Assembly (NCBI GenBank): GCA_945878885.1
Contig: CAMCUP010000002.1
Location: 1-64,000 of the forward strand
Source: Polynucleobacter meluiroseus
GTDB taxonomy: Bacteria > Pseudomonadota > Gammaproteobacteria > Burkholderiales > Burkholderiaceae
Direction of reading: 5' to 3'
DNA length: 64,000 nucleotides
The translations under genes were made by a program, and so were the position numbers. Under the pieces are notes generated by a model that made no database searches, was not told where the DNA came from, and saw only the letters and a list, made by a program, of their open reading frames with translations. Below, piece after piece: positions 1 through 7,593 of this stretch. Within the stretch, counting starts at the first letter, position 1. Each line of letters starts with the position of its first letter.

Positions 1-2
1 TA

Positions 3-79
3 TGGTGGCGAATCAGGGATTTGAACCCCGGACCTGCGGATTATGATTCCGTCGCTCTAACCAGCTGAGCTAATTCGCC
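3..79 (-). tRNA. tRNA-Met (CAT), elongator type
   Basis: On the minus strand the sequence folds as a full cloverleaf of 77 nt. The acceptor stem pairs GGCGAAT with ATTCGCC, the D-arm is GCTC/GAGC, and the anticodon loop ATCATAA carries CAT. The T-arm contains GGTTCAAATCC and CCA is encoded at the 3' end. The GGCGAATTAGC start and the anticodon arm fit beta-proteobacterial elongator tRNA-Met. A CAT anticodon could also be tRNA-Ile with lysidine, but the body looks like Met. It sits beside an accessory region, a common site for insertions. Confidence 0.93.
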
Positions 80-228
80 GAACTGGTAATTATAAATGAT
101 CGCAATAATGACGTCTAAATCTATGCTAATTTAGTATTGCCATCAACAACCATGAACTGACCTGATTTTTAGTACCACTCCAAAAGAGAGGATTTTTGAT
201 AATCTCTCACCTTAAAGGAGTGCTAAAT

Positions 229-535
229 ATGGCAAAAGGCCAACGTCTCAAACCCGAGCAAATCGTCACCTTATTGCGTCAAATCGATGTCCTTACAACG
301 AATGGTAAAACCCTAGCCCAGGCTTGTAAAGAAGTGGGAACGCTAGAGCAAAGCTACTATCGTTGGCGCAAGATCTATGGCGGTATGTCCCTAAGGGGAT
401 TCCCTTCGGTCAAAGTAGATCAGGCTCGTAAGTACAAAGATTTAGTGCTAGAAAATACCCGACTTAAAGAAGCTGGTTGCTGATCTCTCCTTGCGAGAAT
501 TCATTCTCAAGGAAGTTATTAAGGGAAACTTCTAA
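229..535 (+). pseudogene. IS3-family OrfA transposase, frameshifted
   Basis: OrfA is the helix-turn-helix subunit of IS3-type transposase. The ATG at 229 follows an AAAGGAG ribosome site, and the protein begins MAKGQRLKPEQIVTLL, a typical OrfA start; the YYRWRK motif follows. Eight extra codons (388-411) split the usual GGM-KVDQ stretch. One extra base at 469 shifts the frame and gives a stop at 481. Reading on from 470 restores LVADLSLREFILKEV and ends at the TAA at 533-535. The lesions make a functional product unlikely. Confidence 0.82.
388..411 (+). repeat. 24-base hairpin insert inside OrfA remnant
   Basis: This in-frame block encodes SLRGFPSV and interrupts the normal GGM-KVDQ junction of OrfA. 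It can fold as CCTAAGGG, loop GATT, CCCTTCGG (390-409) with one mismatch. Its arms resemble the palindrome at 982-1018 (CCTAAAGGG...CCCTTTAGG). That it is an insertion is inferred from the usual OrfA sequence. Confidence 0.5.
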
Positions 536-537
536 GC

Positions 538-1111
538 CCTACTAGGCGTAAAAATGCAGCGCAGCTGCTCATAGATAATTATTCCATCTCTGAGCGGTCT
601 GCTTACAGTTTAGTGGGGCTATCAAGAGTAGCTTATCGGTATATGCCATTACCCAGAGATGACGAAGAGCCCCTACGAGCCGAAGTCATCCGTATGGCGA
701 GTACCCTATGGCAGGTATGGCTACCGATTTATTGCCGGGATGATGCGTAATAGCGGCTGGGGACAAGCTACTACCGCCAAGGTCGCTCGCATCTAGCGGC
801 AAGAAAGTCTAAAGATTCCACAAAAGGAGTCACCTAGAGGCATACTTTGGTTTAACGATGGCAGTTGCATGAGGCTAAGAGCCAACCGCCCGAATCATGT
901 TTGGAGTTACGTCCCACAGGTATTCCCTTTGGTCACTTTGTCTTTATCAGGGATGCGGATGGCAAGATCAGGATGCTCACCATGGTTATCCTAAAGGGAA
1001 GCCCTTTAGGATAACCATATCAGGCCACATAGTGGATTAGGTTACAGACCACCAGCACCCCAAACCCAAGTATCCCAAATGATCCAAAATCAACCCATTT
1101 TGCTGCAATGA
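538..1111 (+). pseudogene. IS3-family OrfB transposase, internally deleted
   Basis: OrfB carries the DDE catalytic domain in intact elements. Here a shift near 708-712 moves the frame into YGRYGYRFIAGMM. An in-frame TAG replaces the Trp expected in RIWRQE. The match then runs through LWFNDGSCMRLR and PNHVWSY, with further indels, to RMLT. The middle of the gene is then missing: after a 37-base palindrome the frame resumes at PHSGLGYRPPAPQT, the conserved OrfB C-terminus, and ends at the TGA at 1109. Most of the catalytic core is gone, so it cannot be active. Confidence 0.78.
982..1018. repeat. Perfect 17-bp palindrome with 3-base loop
   Basis: Bases 982-998 (ATGGTTATCCTAAAGGG) are the exact reverse complement of 1002-1018, separated only by AAG. 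It sits exactly where the middle of the OrfB gene has been deleted. There is no T-run after it, so it is not an ordinary terminator. Perfect arms inside an otherwise decayed gene suggest a recent or maintained structure. Confidence 0.85.
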
Positions 1112-1164
1112 TTTATTATAAAAAGACTCTCTTTGGCCTTGGACCTATATTAACAGCAGTTCAC
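1081..1164 (+). repeat. IS right-end direct repeat, copy A
   Basis: This 84-base stretch holds the last codons of OrfB (IQNQPILLQ and the stop) and the right inverted repeat ending CAGTTCA. A second copy lies at 3462-3545, in the same orientation, with about 9 differences in 84 bases. The two copies bracket the foreign carrier gene and the scrambled segment. Confidence 0.85.
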
Positions 1165-1206
1165 TTTTGTCTATCATATGTAAATATTTTTTATTAAAGG
1201 AAAATA

Positions 1207-2523
1207 ATGGAACCCATGCAGTGGTTTACCTTGATCTTGTTCTCGCTCACCATTTTGGTAGTCATTACCAACTGGATCGACAGCACGCTCGCTGCGCTAA
1301 TCGGCGTCTCCATCATGTGCTGGACTGGCGTAATGACCGAAACCGAAGCCTTCAAGTACGTAGATTGGAACGTGATGGCGATATTGATCGGTATCTGGAT
1401 CATCGCCGGTTACTTCGGCAAGTCCGGCGTGCCTAGTTGGCTGTCGATAAAGGCATTGAATCTATCGGGTGGACGGCCGGGCTTGCTGGTGATTATTCTC
1501 ACCTTCCTCGCGGGCTTCATATCGATGTTCGTGGATAACGTGGTGACCATTCTGATGATGGCACCGGTGGCGCTTCCGCTGTGCCGCGCGCTGAAACTGC
1601 CGGCGGTGCCAGTGGTTTTGATGATCGGTTTCGGCGCCAACTTCATGGGCACCGCGCTGATCATCGGCGATCTGCCGCCGCAGATGCTGCACAGCGTTGC
1701 TGGCGCAGAATTCTTTGATTTCATCTGGCAGAAAGACCGTCCGTCGTCGTTCCCGATCCTGATGGTGACCTTCCTCCTCACACTGACCTTCATGTATTGG
1801 TATGGGTTCCGCGGCCACAAGCGTGTTGCCGACGTGGCCTCTCTGGGTATTGAAGCCAAGATTGAAAACCCACTGTTCGCCACCATCGTCGTCGGCTGGT
1901 TTCTTGGCACGGTGATTGCGATGTCTGCGCGCGAATATATTGGCGTGACTTTGGGCTTTATTGCGTTGACAGGCGCGCTTTCGCTGGTACTGGTGCTGGC
2001 GTTGCTAGGTGACCGGGTGAGACAGGCCACCAAATTCGAGGAGTGCCTGCAGGAGCTCGACTGGCGTGCGATTTTCTTCTACATCGCGCTGTTCGCGCTG
2101 GTGGGTGGGTTGGAGAAGAGTCATATCCTCGACATCCTCGCGGCAGCGCTAAAACCGATCTTCATCGAAAACTACGCGCTGGGCGCGACCCTGCTTTACT
2201 GGATTACCGTACCCATCGTGGGGCTGGTTGAACACGACGCGTATATTTTGACGTTCCTGCACACCATAAAGGATCTGGCAAAATCAGGCATCGATCCGTG
2301 GCCTCTGTGGTGGATAGTTTTGTGGTCGGGCACGCTGGGCAGCAACCTCACCATCGCTGGCGCTCCGGCACTCTATGTGGCGTTAAGTCTGGGCGAGAAG
2401 GAAGAAGGGCGCAAGGTGTCGCTGCTCGAGTTTCTGAAGTGGAGTATTCCGTTTACGCTGGTCTCCTCGTTCTTCTGTTACATATTCGCCATGCTGATTT
2501 GGGTGCTACCGAATGTGAAGTAA
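1207..2523 (+). CDS. ArsB/NhaD-type ion transporter (IT superfamily permease)
   Basis: The 438-residue protein is almost entirely hydrophobic, with about 11-12 predicted membrane helices, and resembles the ArsB/NhaD/P-protein branch of the ion transporter superfamily. The motif FVDNVVTILMMAPVALP near residue 110 is the DN signature of this family, and a matching inverted half occurs later (VEHDAYILTFLH; SNLTIAGAPA). The substrate, Na+/H+ exchange, arsenite or an organic anion, cannot be told from sequence. The ATG at 1207 follows AAAGGA at a good distance. The gene is strikingly GC-rich compared with its neighbours and lies between two IS right ends, so recent acquisition is likely. The frame is intact. 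Confidence 0.75.
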   Translation: MEPMQWFTLILFSLTILVVITNWIDSTLAALIGVSIMCWTGVMTETEAFKYVDWNVMAILIGIWIIAGYFGKSGVPSWLSIKALNLSGGRPGLLVIILTFLAGFISMFVDNVVTILMMAPVALPLCRALKLPAVPVVLMIGFGANFMGTALIIGDLPPQMLHSVAGAEFFDFIWQKDRPSSFPILMVTFLLTLTFMYWYGFRGHKRVADVASLGIEAKIENPLFATIVVGWFLGTVIAMSAREYIGVTLGFIALTGALSLVLVLALLGDRVRQATKFEECLQELDWRAIFFYIALFALVGGLEKSHILDILAAALKPIFIENYALGATLLYWITVPIVGLVEHDAYILTFLHTIKDLAKSGIDPWPLWWIVLWSGTLGSNLTIAGAPALYVALSLGEKEEGRKVSLLEFLKWSIPFTLVSSFFCYIFAMLIWVLPNVK

Positions 2524-3461
2524 TGCTTTGCCAAGGGCGCGTGTTGATATTGATCAATGCGCGCCGCATCGACGCTGTTAAAATAAGGCGGCGCGGTGGT
2601 TTGCGCTAGATTTGAAAATTAAACCGAGATTTTCCATTAGATCTTTATCCAGACGGATAAAGTGGCTCAAAATGAGCGGGCAAATCGATCGTTTTTGCGG
2701 CATCCCACAGACCTTGCATCCATGTGCGCTGCTCGTATGATAAAAAAATGGGAAGCTACTGAAACTGCAGTAAGTTTGGGCTGCGAGGGCTCTCAGGGAC
2801 ATGAGGGAATGTGCGGAAGCAATATTTGCAGAGTTTTGGGAAATGTCGCGCATGAGCAAATTTGCGTACACATCTGGTTCCCACCGCTACCCAATTCGTC
2901 AAACGAACTCCGTGGCCAACCTTTTTCCAATTCCCCACCGCCCAACCAAATTACTTCTCGAACCTGCTGCCTGTAAGTCATTGAAAATACTTGAAGTCGC
3001 GGTGCGGCGCTCACGAGGCCAATTCCGTTTTCACTGGGGGAACAAGCAAAAAAATCCCAACTGATAAGAGGTGGGACTATATATTACTCAACACATACTT
3101 TACTGTTTTAGGCGTAGGAGGGATCACTCTATGCCGTGGAATGAAAGTACGAAGATGGGCTTTCTGGAGGTGTAAACCACATGTCCGGTACGGACGATCG
3201 AACACTGGTGGGTCGGGCGGGATTGGCTCCCACATAACTTTGCTTCACAAAGTTAGTGTCCACCGCTTTTCGCTTTACTTCAAGTCAAACCCACGACCAA
3301 CGGATTAAAAGAATATTGTTCCACCTAAAACTCTAATTAATTTAATAGCTTACAAGCGTCAAAATGCAGTGTGTAATGTAGTGTGTAATGGATTTGATGG
3401 GCTAATTAGTGACTGAATTGGGATTCGAACTATGTGAGCTTTACTTAAAGGACCGGTTGGG
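2524..3461. other. Non-coding, scrambled accessory segment
   Basis: About 940 bases without a convincing gene. Short open frames here lack family motifs and overlap each other on both strands. Visible structure includes a hairpin AACTTTG-CTTCA-CAAAGTT near 3237-3255, the short direct repeat AGTGTGTAATG twice near 3369-3390, and GGGATTCGAAC near 3420, which resembles a tRNA T-loop. A ribosome-site-like GGAGGG precedes an ATG near 3131 that opens only 14 codons. The segment reads as debris from several insertions and deletions. Confidence 0.6.
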
Positions 3462-3545
3462 GATCCAAAATCAACCCATTTTGCTGCATTGATTTACTAT
3501 AGAAATCCTCTCTTTGGTCGTGGACCTAAATTGACAGCAGTTCAC
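3462..3545 (+). repeat. IS right-end direct repeat, copy B (solo end)
   Basis: This is the second copy of the IS right end, about 89 percent identical by eye to 1081-1164 and including the OrfB tail IQNQPILLH and stop. No left end or transposase gene accompanies it. The reading frame of the receptor gene begins immediately after it (3547), so this end marks the insertion or deletion junction that removed the receptor's front half. Confidence 0.82.
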
Positions 3546-3546
3546 C

Positions 3547-4032
3547 AGCACCTCCTCTCATCTCACGGGTGAATTATTCAAGCTTACCGCCGGAATCGAT
3601 ATGATTCATGCTCCCTATAAGGGGGCAGGGCCCGCGGTAACAGATACGGTTGCGGGTCAGGTGGCGGCAACCTTTACTAATATTAGCTCTAGTAAAGCCT
3701 TTGTTGATAGTGGTCAGCTGCGTGCCCTTGCAGTCACTGGCTATACCCGTTCATCCGCCTTACCCAATGTGCCTACTTTTAGTGAGGTGGGCTTAGCTGC
3801 TGTTAGCCAAGCTAGTTCATACTGGGGAGTACTGGCACCAGCAGCTACGCCGCGCGACATTATTAATCAGGAGATGAATAAAGTGCTGCAAATGCCTGAG
3901 ATTCGCACGCGTCTTACTGAGCTTGGTTTTAATGTGGTTGGCGGCACACCTGAGGAATATAGTAAATACATTCGTGACAGCATTGTCAATTGGCGACGAG
4001 TGGTAAAAGATGCAGGTATTAAAATCGATTAA
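3547..4032 (+). pseudogene. Bug/TctC-type solute receptor, 5' part lost at IS junction
   Basis: The frame is open from 3547 and reads STSSHLTGELFKLTAGID, then MIHAPYKGAGPAVTD, LRALAVTGYTRSSALPNVPT and YWGVLAPAATP, all typical of the C-terminal half of periplasmic Bug receptors of tripartite tricarboxylate transporters (full length about 320 residues). The N-terminal half, including the signal peptide, is missing; homology starts directly after the IS end at 3544. The ATG at 3601 is internal, not a true start. A functional receptor is unlikely. The intact enzymes downstream suggest it once bound their substrate. Confidence 0.8.
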
Positions 4033-4071
4033 TTAGCGCTGTATTGAGTAGTATTTTATAGAGGCCTGTAC

Positions 4072-5619
4072 ATGATTGAAATGTCTGAAAAGCGGCTCAT
4101 TGGGCCCATTATTCGTCTGCACCCACACGATAATGTCGTCGTGGCGAGAGTTGATATTGGCATTGGTACTGCTGTGCCAAGCGAAGACTTTACTAGCCGT
4201 AGCCAAGTGCCTGCTGGCTACAAAATAGCGGCCAAAAAAATTCTCAAGGGTGAGCCCATCCTTAAATATAACGTTACCGTTGGCTTTGCCAATACCGATA
4301 TTGAAGCAGGCGCGATGGTGCATAGTCACAACACCGATTTTAAGGAATTTGATCGCGACTATGCCTACGCGAGTGAATATCAACCTATAGTTATGCTCCC
4401 TGAAGCTGAGCGCGCAACTTTCCAAGGCTATGTCCGCGCCAATGGCAAAGTGGGTACGCGCAATTACATTGGTATTTTGGCAACGGTTAATTGCTCAGCA
4501 ACGGTAGTCAATAAAATTGCTGAATGGTTTACTCCCGAACGTCTTGCTGAGTTTCCAAATGTTGATGGCGTCGCTGCTTTTAGTCATTCGATTGGCTGCG
4601 GTATGGAAATGTCTGGTGAGCCCATGCAACTATTACGCCGCACTATGGCCGGCTATGCACGTCATCCGAACTTAGCTGCAGCCTTGGTAATTGGGCTTGG
4701 GTGTGAGCGCAATCAATTAAAAGGGTTAATGGAACAAGAAGATTTACATGAGGGCTCTACCCTGCATACTTTCATCATGCAAGAAAGTGGTGGCACAAGA
4801 AAAACCATTGAGGCAGGTATTGAAGCGGTCAAAGCCCTCCTGCCAGCGGCAAATCAATTTAAGCGGCAAACAGTTTCGGCAAGTCATTTATGCGTTGGCT
4901 TACAGTGTGGTGGGTCTGATGGCTTTTCTTCAATTACCGCTAACCCGGCCTTAGGAGCAGCAGTCGACATCTTGGCGCGTCATGGTGGCACTGGCATTCT
5001 TTCAGAAACCCCAGAAATATATGGTGTTGAACATACCTTAACCAGACGTGCTGTTAGCCAAGCAGTTGGCGAAAAACTAATTGAACGGATTCGTTGGTGG
5101 AAAGATGAATACTCACCTGGTCGTGATGTACAAATTAATGGCAAAGTAAGCCCAGGCAATCAAATTGGCGGGCTTGCTAATATCTTTGAAAAGTCACTCG
5201 GCTCGTCGATGAAAGGCGGTACCGGACCCTTAATGGAAGTGTATAAATATGCCGAGCCGGTAACCACGAAGGGCTTTGTTTTCATGGATACTCCCGGTTT
5301 TGATCCAGTCTCAGCTACTGGTCAAATTGCTGGTGGGGCTAACCTGATTGCTTTTACAACAGGTCGTGGCTCGATGTTTGGCTCAAGACCTGCGCCCTGT
5401 TTGAAATTAGCAACCAATACACCGATGTACACCAAGCTAATGGAAGACATGGATATTAACTGCGGTGAAATTTTGGATGGCACCGTCTCGGTTCAAGAAA
5501 TGGGTCAGCGTATTTTTGAACTTTTTTTACTTACTGCATCCGGCGAGGAATCTAAGAGTGAATTACTTGACTTAGGTAAGTATGAATTTGTGCCATGGCA
5601 AATTGGCATCATGAGCTAA
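4072..5619 (+). CDS. UxaA/GarD-family sugar-acid dehydratase
   Basis: The 515-residue protein has the layout of altronate and galactarate dehydratases: an N-terminal SAF-type domain (about residues 10-95, RLHPHDNVVVARVDI) followed by the catalytic region with GKVGTRNYIGI, FSHSIGCGM, GLGCERNQLKGL and LQCGGSDGFSSI. The conserved cysteines and histidines fit the metal-dependent family, which removes water from sugar acids. Length matches UxaA (about 495) and GarD (about 523). The ATG at 4072 follows AGAGG; an ATG four codons later is an alternative. It stands between a broken Bug receptor and a cyclodeaminase-family gene, so the real substrate could be another hydroxy acid. Confidence 0.82.
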   Translation: MIEMSEKRLIGPIIRLHPHDNVVVARVDIGIGTAVPSEDFTSRSQVPAGYKIAAKKILKGEPILKYNVTVGFANTDIEAGAMVHSHNTDFKEFDRDYAYASEYQPIVMLPEAERATFQGYVRANGKVGTRNYIGILATVNCSATVVNKIAEWFTPERLAEFPNVDGVAAFSHSIGCGMEMSGEPMQLLRRTMAGYARHPNLAAALVIGLGCERNQLKGLMEQEDLHEGSTLHTFIMQESGGTRKTIEAGIEAVKALLPAANQFKRQTVSASHLCVGLQCGGSDGFSSITANPALGAAVDILARHGGTGILSETPEIYGVEHTLTRRAVSQAVGEKLIERIRWWKDEYSPGRDVQINGKVSPGNQIGGLANIFEKSLGSSMKGGTGPLMEVYKYAEPVTTKGFVFMDTPGFDPVSATGQIAGGANLIAFTTGRGSMFGSRPAPCLKLATNTPMYTKLMEDMDINCGEILDGTVSVQEMGQRIFELFLLTASGEESKSELLDLGKYEFVPWQIGIMS

Positions 5620-5629
5620 GATTAATCTG

Positions 5630-6541
5630 ATGACGCAAGCAAGTACTCCTTGGCATCAGCTACTTGCAGAAATTCAATTAGTTTTAATTGAAGATGCTCA
5701 AGGATTAATTCATAAGCCACCCCGCCATGCTTTGCCCCTAAAAGATGATGGTGTTTTATTGGTGATGCCGGTTGCCGGACCAGGCATTGCAGCTGTTAAA
5801 TCGATTTCCGTTTGCCCGCTTAATCTTACTAAAGGCCTACCTGCCATTCAAGGGGAGATCTTAGTTTTTGATGCGGTTTCTGGAGCTGTGCTGGCTACGC
5901 TCGATGGTGCTCTGATTACCGCTCAACGCACGGCTGCTGTATCAGCCTTAGCTGTACAACTTGCTGCCCCAAATCCTGCGGGTGACTTACTCATCATTGG
6001 GGCAGGCGTACAGGGTAAAAATCATTTAGAGGCTTTTCATACACTTTTTGGCACCCAACGGGTCTGGGTTCAGTCAAAAAGCATGGCTTCGGCAGTTGCC
6101 CTAGTTGAGCATGCTAAAAATTTAGGTATAGACGCACACTATTTACCACCTAACTCACCCTATCCAGCATCGATTCAAAACATTGCAACTTGCACGCCAG
6201 CACATGAGGTAGTGCTAGCGCATTTGCAAAACTTAGATTTTGACAGCTTGTTCATTACTGCAATTGGTTCATTCAAAGCGCATTTAGCAGAAATATCAGC
6301 AAATATTTGTCAGCGCTTCGCTATCTCCGGCAACATCATCTGCGATACCCCTGAAGTGAGTCATGAAGGGGGTGATTTATTGCTAGCAAAATTAGACCCG
6401 ACTGATTACCCAACTTTAGGTGAACTGGTCTCGAAGACAAAATCTATTGATCCTCAGAAACCCACCTTATTTAAATCATGTGGCTCCGCTTTATGGGACT
6501 TAGCGGCAGTGCGGGTGGCCGCTAAATCTAAACCAGAATAA
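5630..6541 (+). CDS. Ornithine cyclodeaminase/mu-crystallin family protein
   Basis: The 303-residue protein has the family's N-terminal dimer region (AAVKSISVCPLN, the Lys-containing substrate segment) and a Rossmann core with LLIIGAGVQGKNHLEAF. GSALWDLAAVRVA near the end is typical of the family. Members include ornithine cyclodeaminase and delta1-pyrroline-2-carboxylate reductase, which reduces a cyclic imine with NAD(P)H. The latter seems more likely because the sequence resembles the reductase branch, but this is inference. It starts 10 bases after the dehydratase gene, so the two are probably co-transcribed. Confidence 0.78.
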   Translation: MTQASTPWHQLLAEIQLVLIEDAQGLIHKPPRHALPLKDDGVLLVMPVAGPGIAAVKSISVCPLNLTKGLPAIQGEILVFDAVSGAVLATLDGALITAQRTAAVSALAVQLAAPNPAGDLLIIGAGVQGKNHLEAFHTLFGTQRVWVQSKSMASAVALVEHAKNLGIDAHYLPPNSPYPASIQNIATCTPAHEVVLAHLQNLDFDSLFITAIGSFKAHLAEISANICQRFAISGNIICDTPEVSHEGGDLLLAKLDPTDYPTLGELVSKTKSIDPQKPTLFKSCGSALWDLAAVRVAAKSKPE

Positions 6542-6559
6542 ATTAACTGTTTATATAAA

Positions 6560-7012
6560 TTATTTATCCAGCTTCACTGACACACCGCTAGCGCTCAAAT
6601 TGAGTTGAATACCTTGCGAAGTGCTGGTTAAGCGCATGATTACGCCATTTTCATTCTTTAATACAGAGCCGCCAACGCCGCCGCCCAAAGTAATGCTGCC
6701 ATCTAATTTTGTAAAGGTGCCAGCAAATTTAGAAATATCGTTTAAGTCATAAACTTCGCCAACAGCGGAAAGTTTAGAGACGCCAATGTTTGCACCCAAA
6801 CTAATTCCCGTTATTTTGAATGGATATTGCTTGCCTTTATAGGTCAAGACGCCACCGCCAGTGCTGCCGCCAATAATTAAAGCAAACTGAGTTTCATTTA
6901 TGGTCACTGAACCAGAAGGTGCTTTTGCGGGATCTGCAGCCATTACGCTTGCACTGATTAAAGCTAAGCCAAGAAAAAGGGCGCCCACATATTTACGTAA
7001 ATTCATTTTCAT
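6560..7012 (-). CDS. Small exported protein, function unknown
   Basis: The 150-residue product opens with a signal peptide (MKMNLRKYVGALFLGLALISASVMA, cut about residue 25-26). The mature part is rich in Gly, Ser and Thr, with GGSTGGGVL, GISLGANIG and GGGVGGSVL blocks that suggest an all-beta fold. It has no cysteines in the mature part and no catalytic motif that I recognise. Similar glycine-rich exported proteins occur in beta-proteobacteria. It stands alone, convergent with the gene upstream and divergent from the membrane protein at 7142. Confidence 0.7.
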   Translation of the reverse strand: MKMNLRKYVGALFLGLALISASVMAADPAKAPSGSVTINETQFALIIGGSTGGGVLTYKGKQYPFKITGISLGANIGVSKLSAVGEVYDLNDISKFAGTFTKLDGSITLGGGVGGSVLKNENGVIMRLTSTSQGIQLNLSASGVSVKLDK

Positions 7013-7141
7013 ACTCCAATAATTTAAGGGATCTTAAAGTATAAGGCTAAATTGTTATAAAAATAATATTAATAAGGTTATTTTTTAATCTAACTATTTC
7101 TATAATAAGTGCCACTATTTATAAACTATAGTATTGCTATT

Positions 7142-7576
7142 ATGCCGAATTTTTCTGTTACTCTAATGATGGCTTACTTAATTTGCCACTACTTTATGTT
7201 ACTACAGATTAATTATGCTATTAACAATTATCGCCATGGCCTTCCAGCACGAATTGCCGAGCACGATTTAATTGCTCGCTTTGGAGAACAAAGAGGAACA
7301 AAAATTGCTAGAGATTTAGCGATCTTTTTTAAGTATCTCTTTCCCAGTTATGTCGTAATTGAGGCGCTCATTGGTATCGCCTATCTTATTACCTTAGGAA
7401 TTGCCAAAGGATGGCTATTGCCGCTAATACTTTATGCAATGGGTTTGCTAATGCAATTTTGTTTTCTTAAATTAGACTCGCGTTTTCCTGCGCCTAATCG
7501 GGCTTGGATTATGAGCTTAGTAGGCTTGCTAGTATTGCCGCTTACGCTGACTTATATGATGCGATTTATTTATTAA
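7142..7576 (+). CDS. Four-helix membrane protein, function unknown
   Basis: The ATG at 7142 gives 144 residues; a GTG at 7109 would add eleven. Neither has a good ribosome site, and the ATG is preferred. Hydrophobic segments lie near residues 5-22, 60-85, 90-105 and 118-140. A charged loop (NNYRHGLPARIAEHDLIARFGEQRG) separates the first helix from the rest. No family is recognised. The promoter region between it and the exported gene on the other strand is A+T rich. Confidence 0.62.
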   Translation: MPNFSVTLMMAYLICHYFMLLQINYAINNYRHGLPARIAEHDLIARFGEQRGTKIARDLAIFFKYLFPSYVVIEALIGIAYLITLGIAKGWLLPLILYAMGLLMQFCFLKLDSRFPAPNRAWIMSLVGLLVLPLTLTYMMRFIY

Positions 7577-7593
7577 GTACCCTCTTGGCCCAG

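Larger units (their letters stand above)
153..1163 (+). mobile_element. Decayed IS3-family (IS407-like) insertion sequence
   Basis: The left end begins TGAACTG and the right end finishes CAGTTCA. The two ends match as imperfect inverted repeats that also share an inner AAAGAGAGGATTT block. Between them lie remnants of OrfA (229-535) and OrfB (538-1111). The element is dead: OrfA has a +1 shift and an 8-codon insert, and OrfB has a shift, a stop and a large internal deletion now occupied by a perfect palindrome. No convincing target duplication flanks this copy. The IS407 grouping rests on the OrfA/OrfB sequence style and the TGAACTG ends. Confidence 0.8.

Noticed and set aside
1194-2033. Minus-strand frames of up to 207 residues opposite the carrier gene
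   Set aside because: They lie fully antisense to a clear 12-helix membrane protein and have the odd composition expected of the complement of a GC-rich gene.
3100-3180. ATG near 3131 with a ribosome-site-like GGAGGG, reading MPWNESTKM as in some IS481 transposases
   Set aside because: The frame stops after 14 codons and no further transposase sequence follows, so the likeness is too short to call.
2578-3308. Several overlapping frames on both strands, 60-105 residues long
   Set aside because: None has a recognisable motif, a consistent ribosome site or coherent composition, and they overlap one another. They look like chance frames in scrambled DNA.
3360-3395. Repeated AGTGTGTAATG as part of a CRISPR array
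   Set aside because: Only two short copies almost adjacent, with no spacers of regular length and no cas genes nearby.
149-3547. CCA on both outer flanks of the IS-framed region as a target duplication
   Set aside because: Only three bases agree, whereas elements of the IS407 type usually make four; the left flank also does not read as the missing part of the receptor gene.
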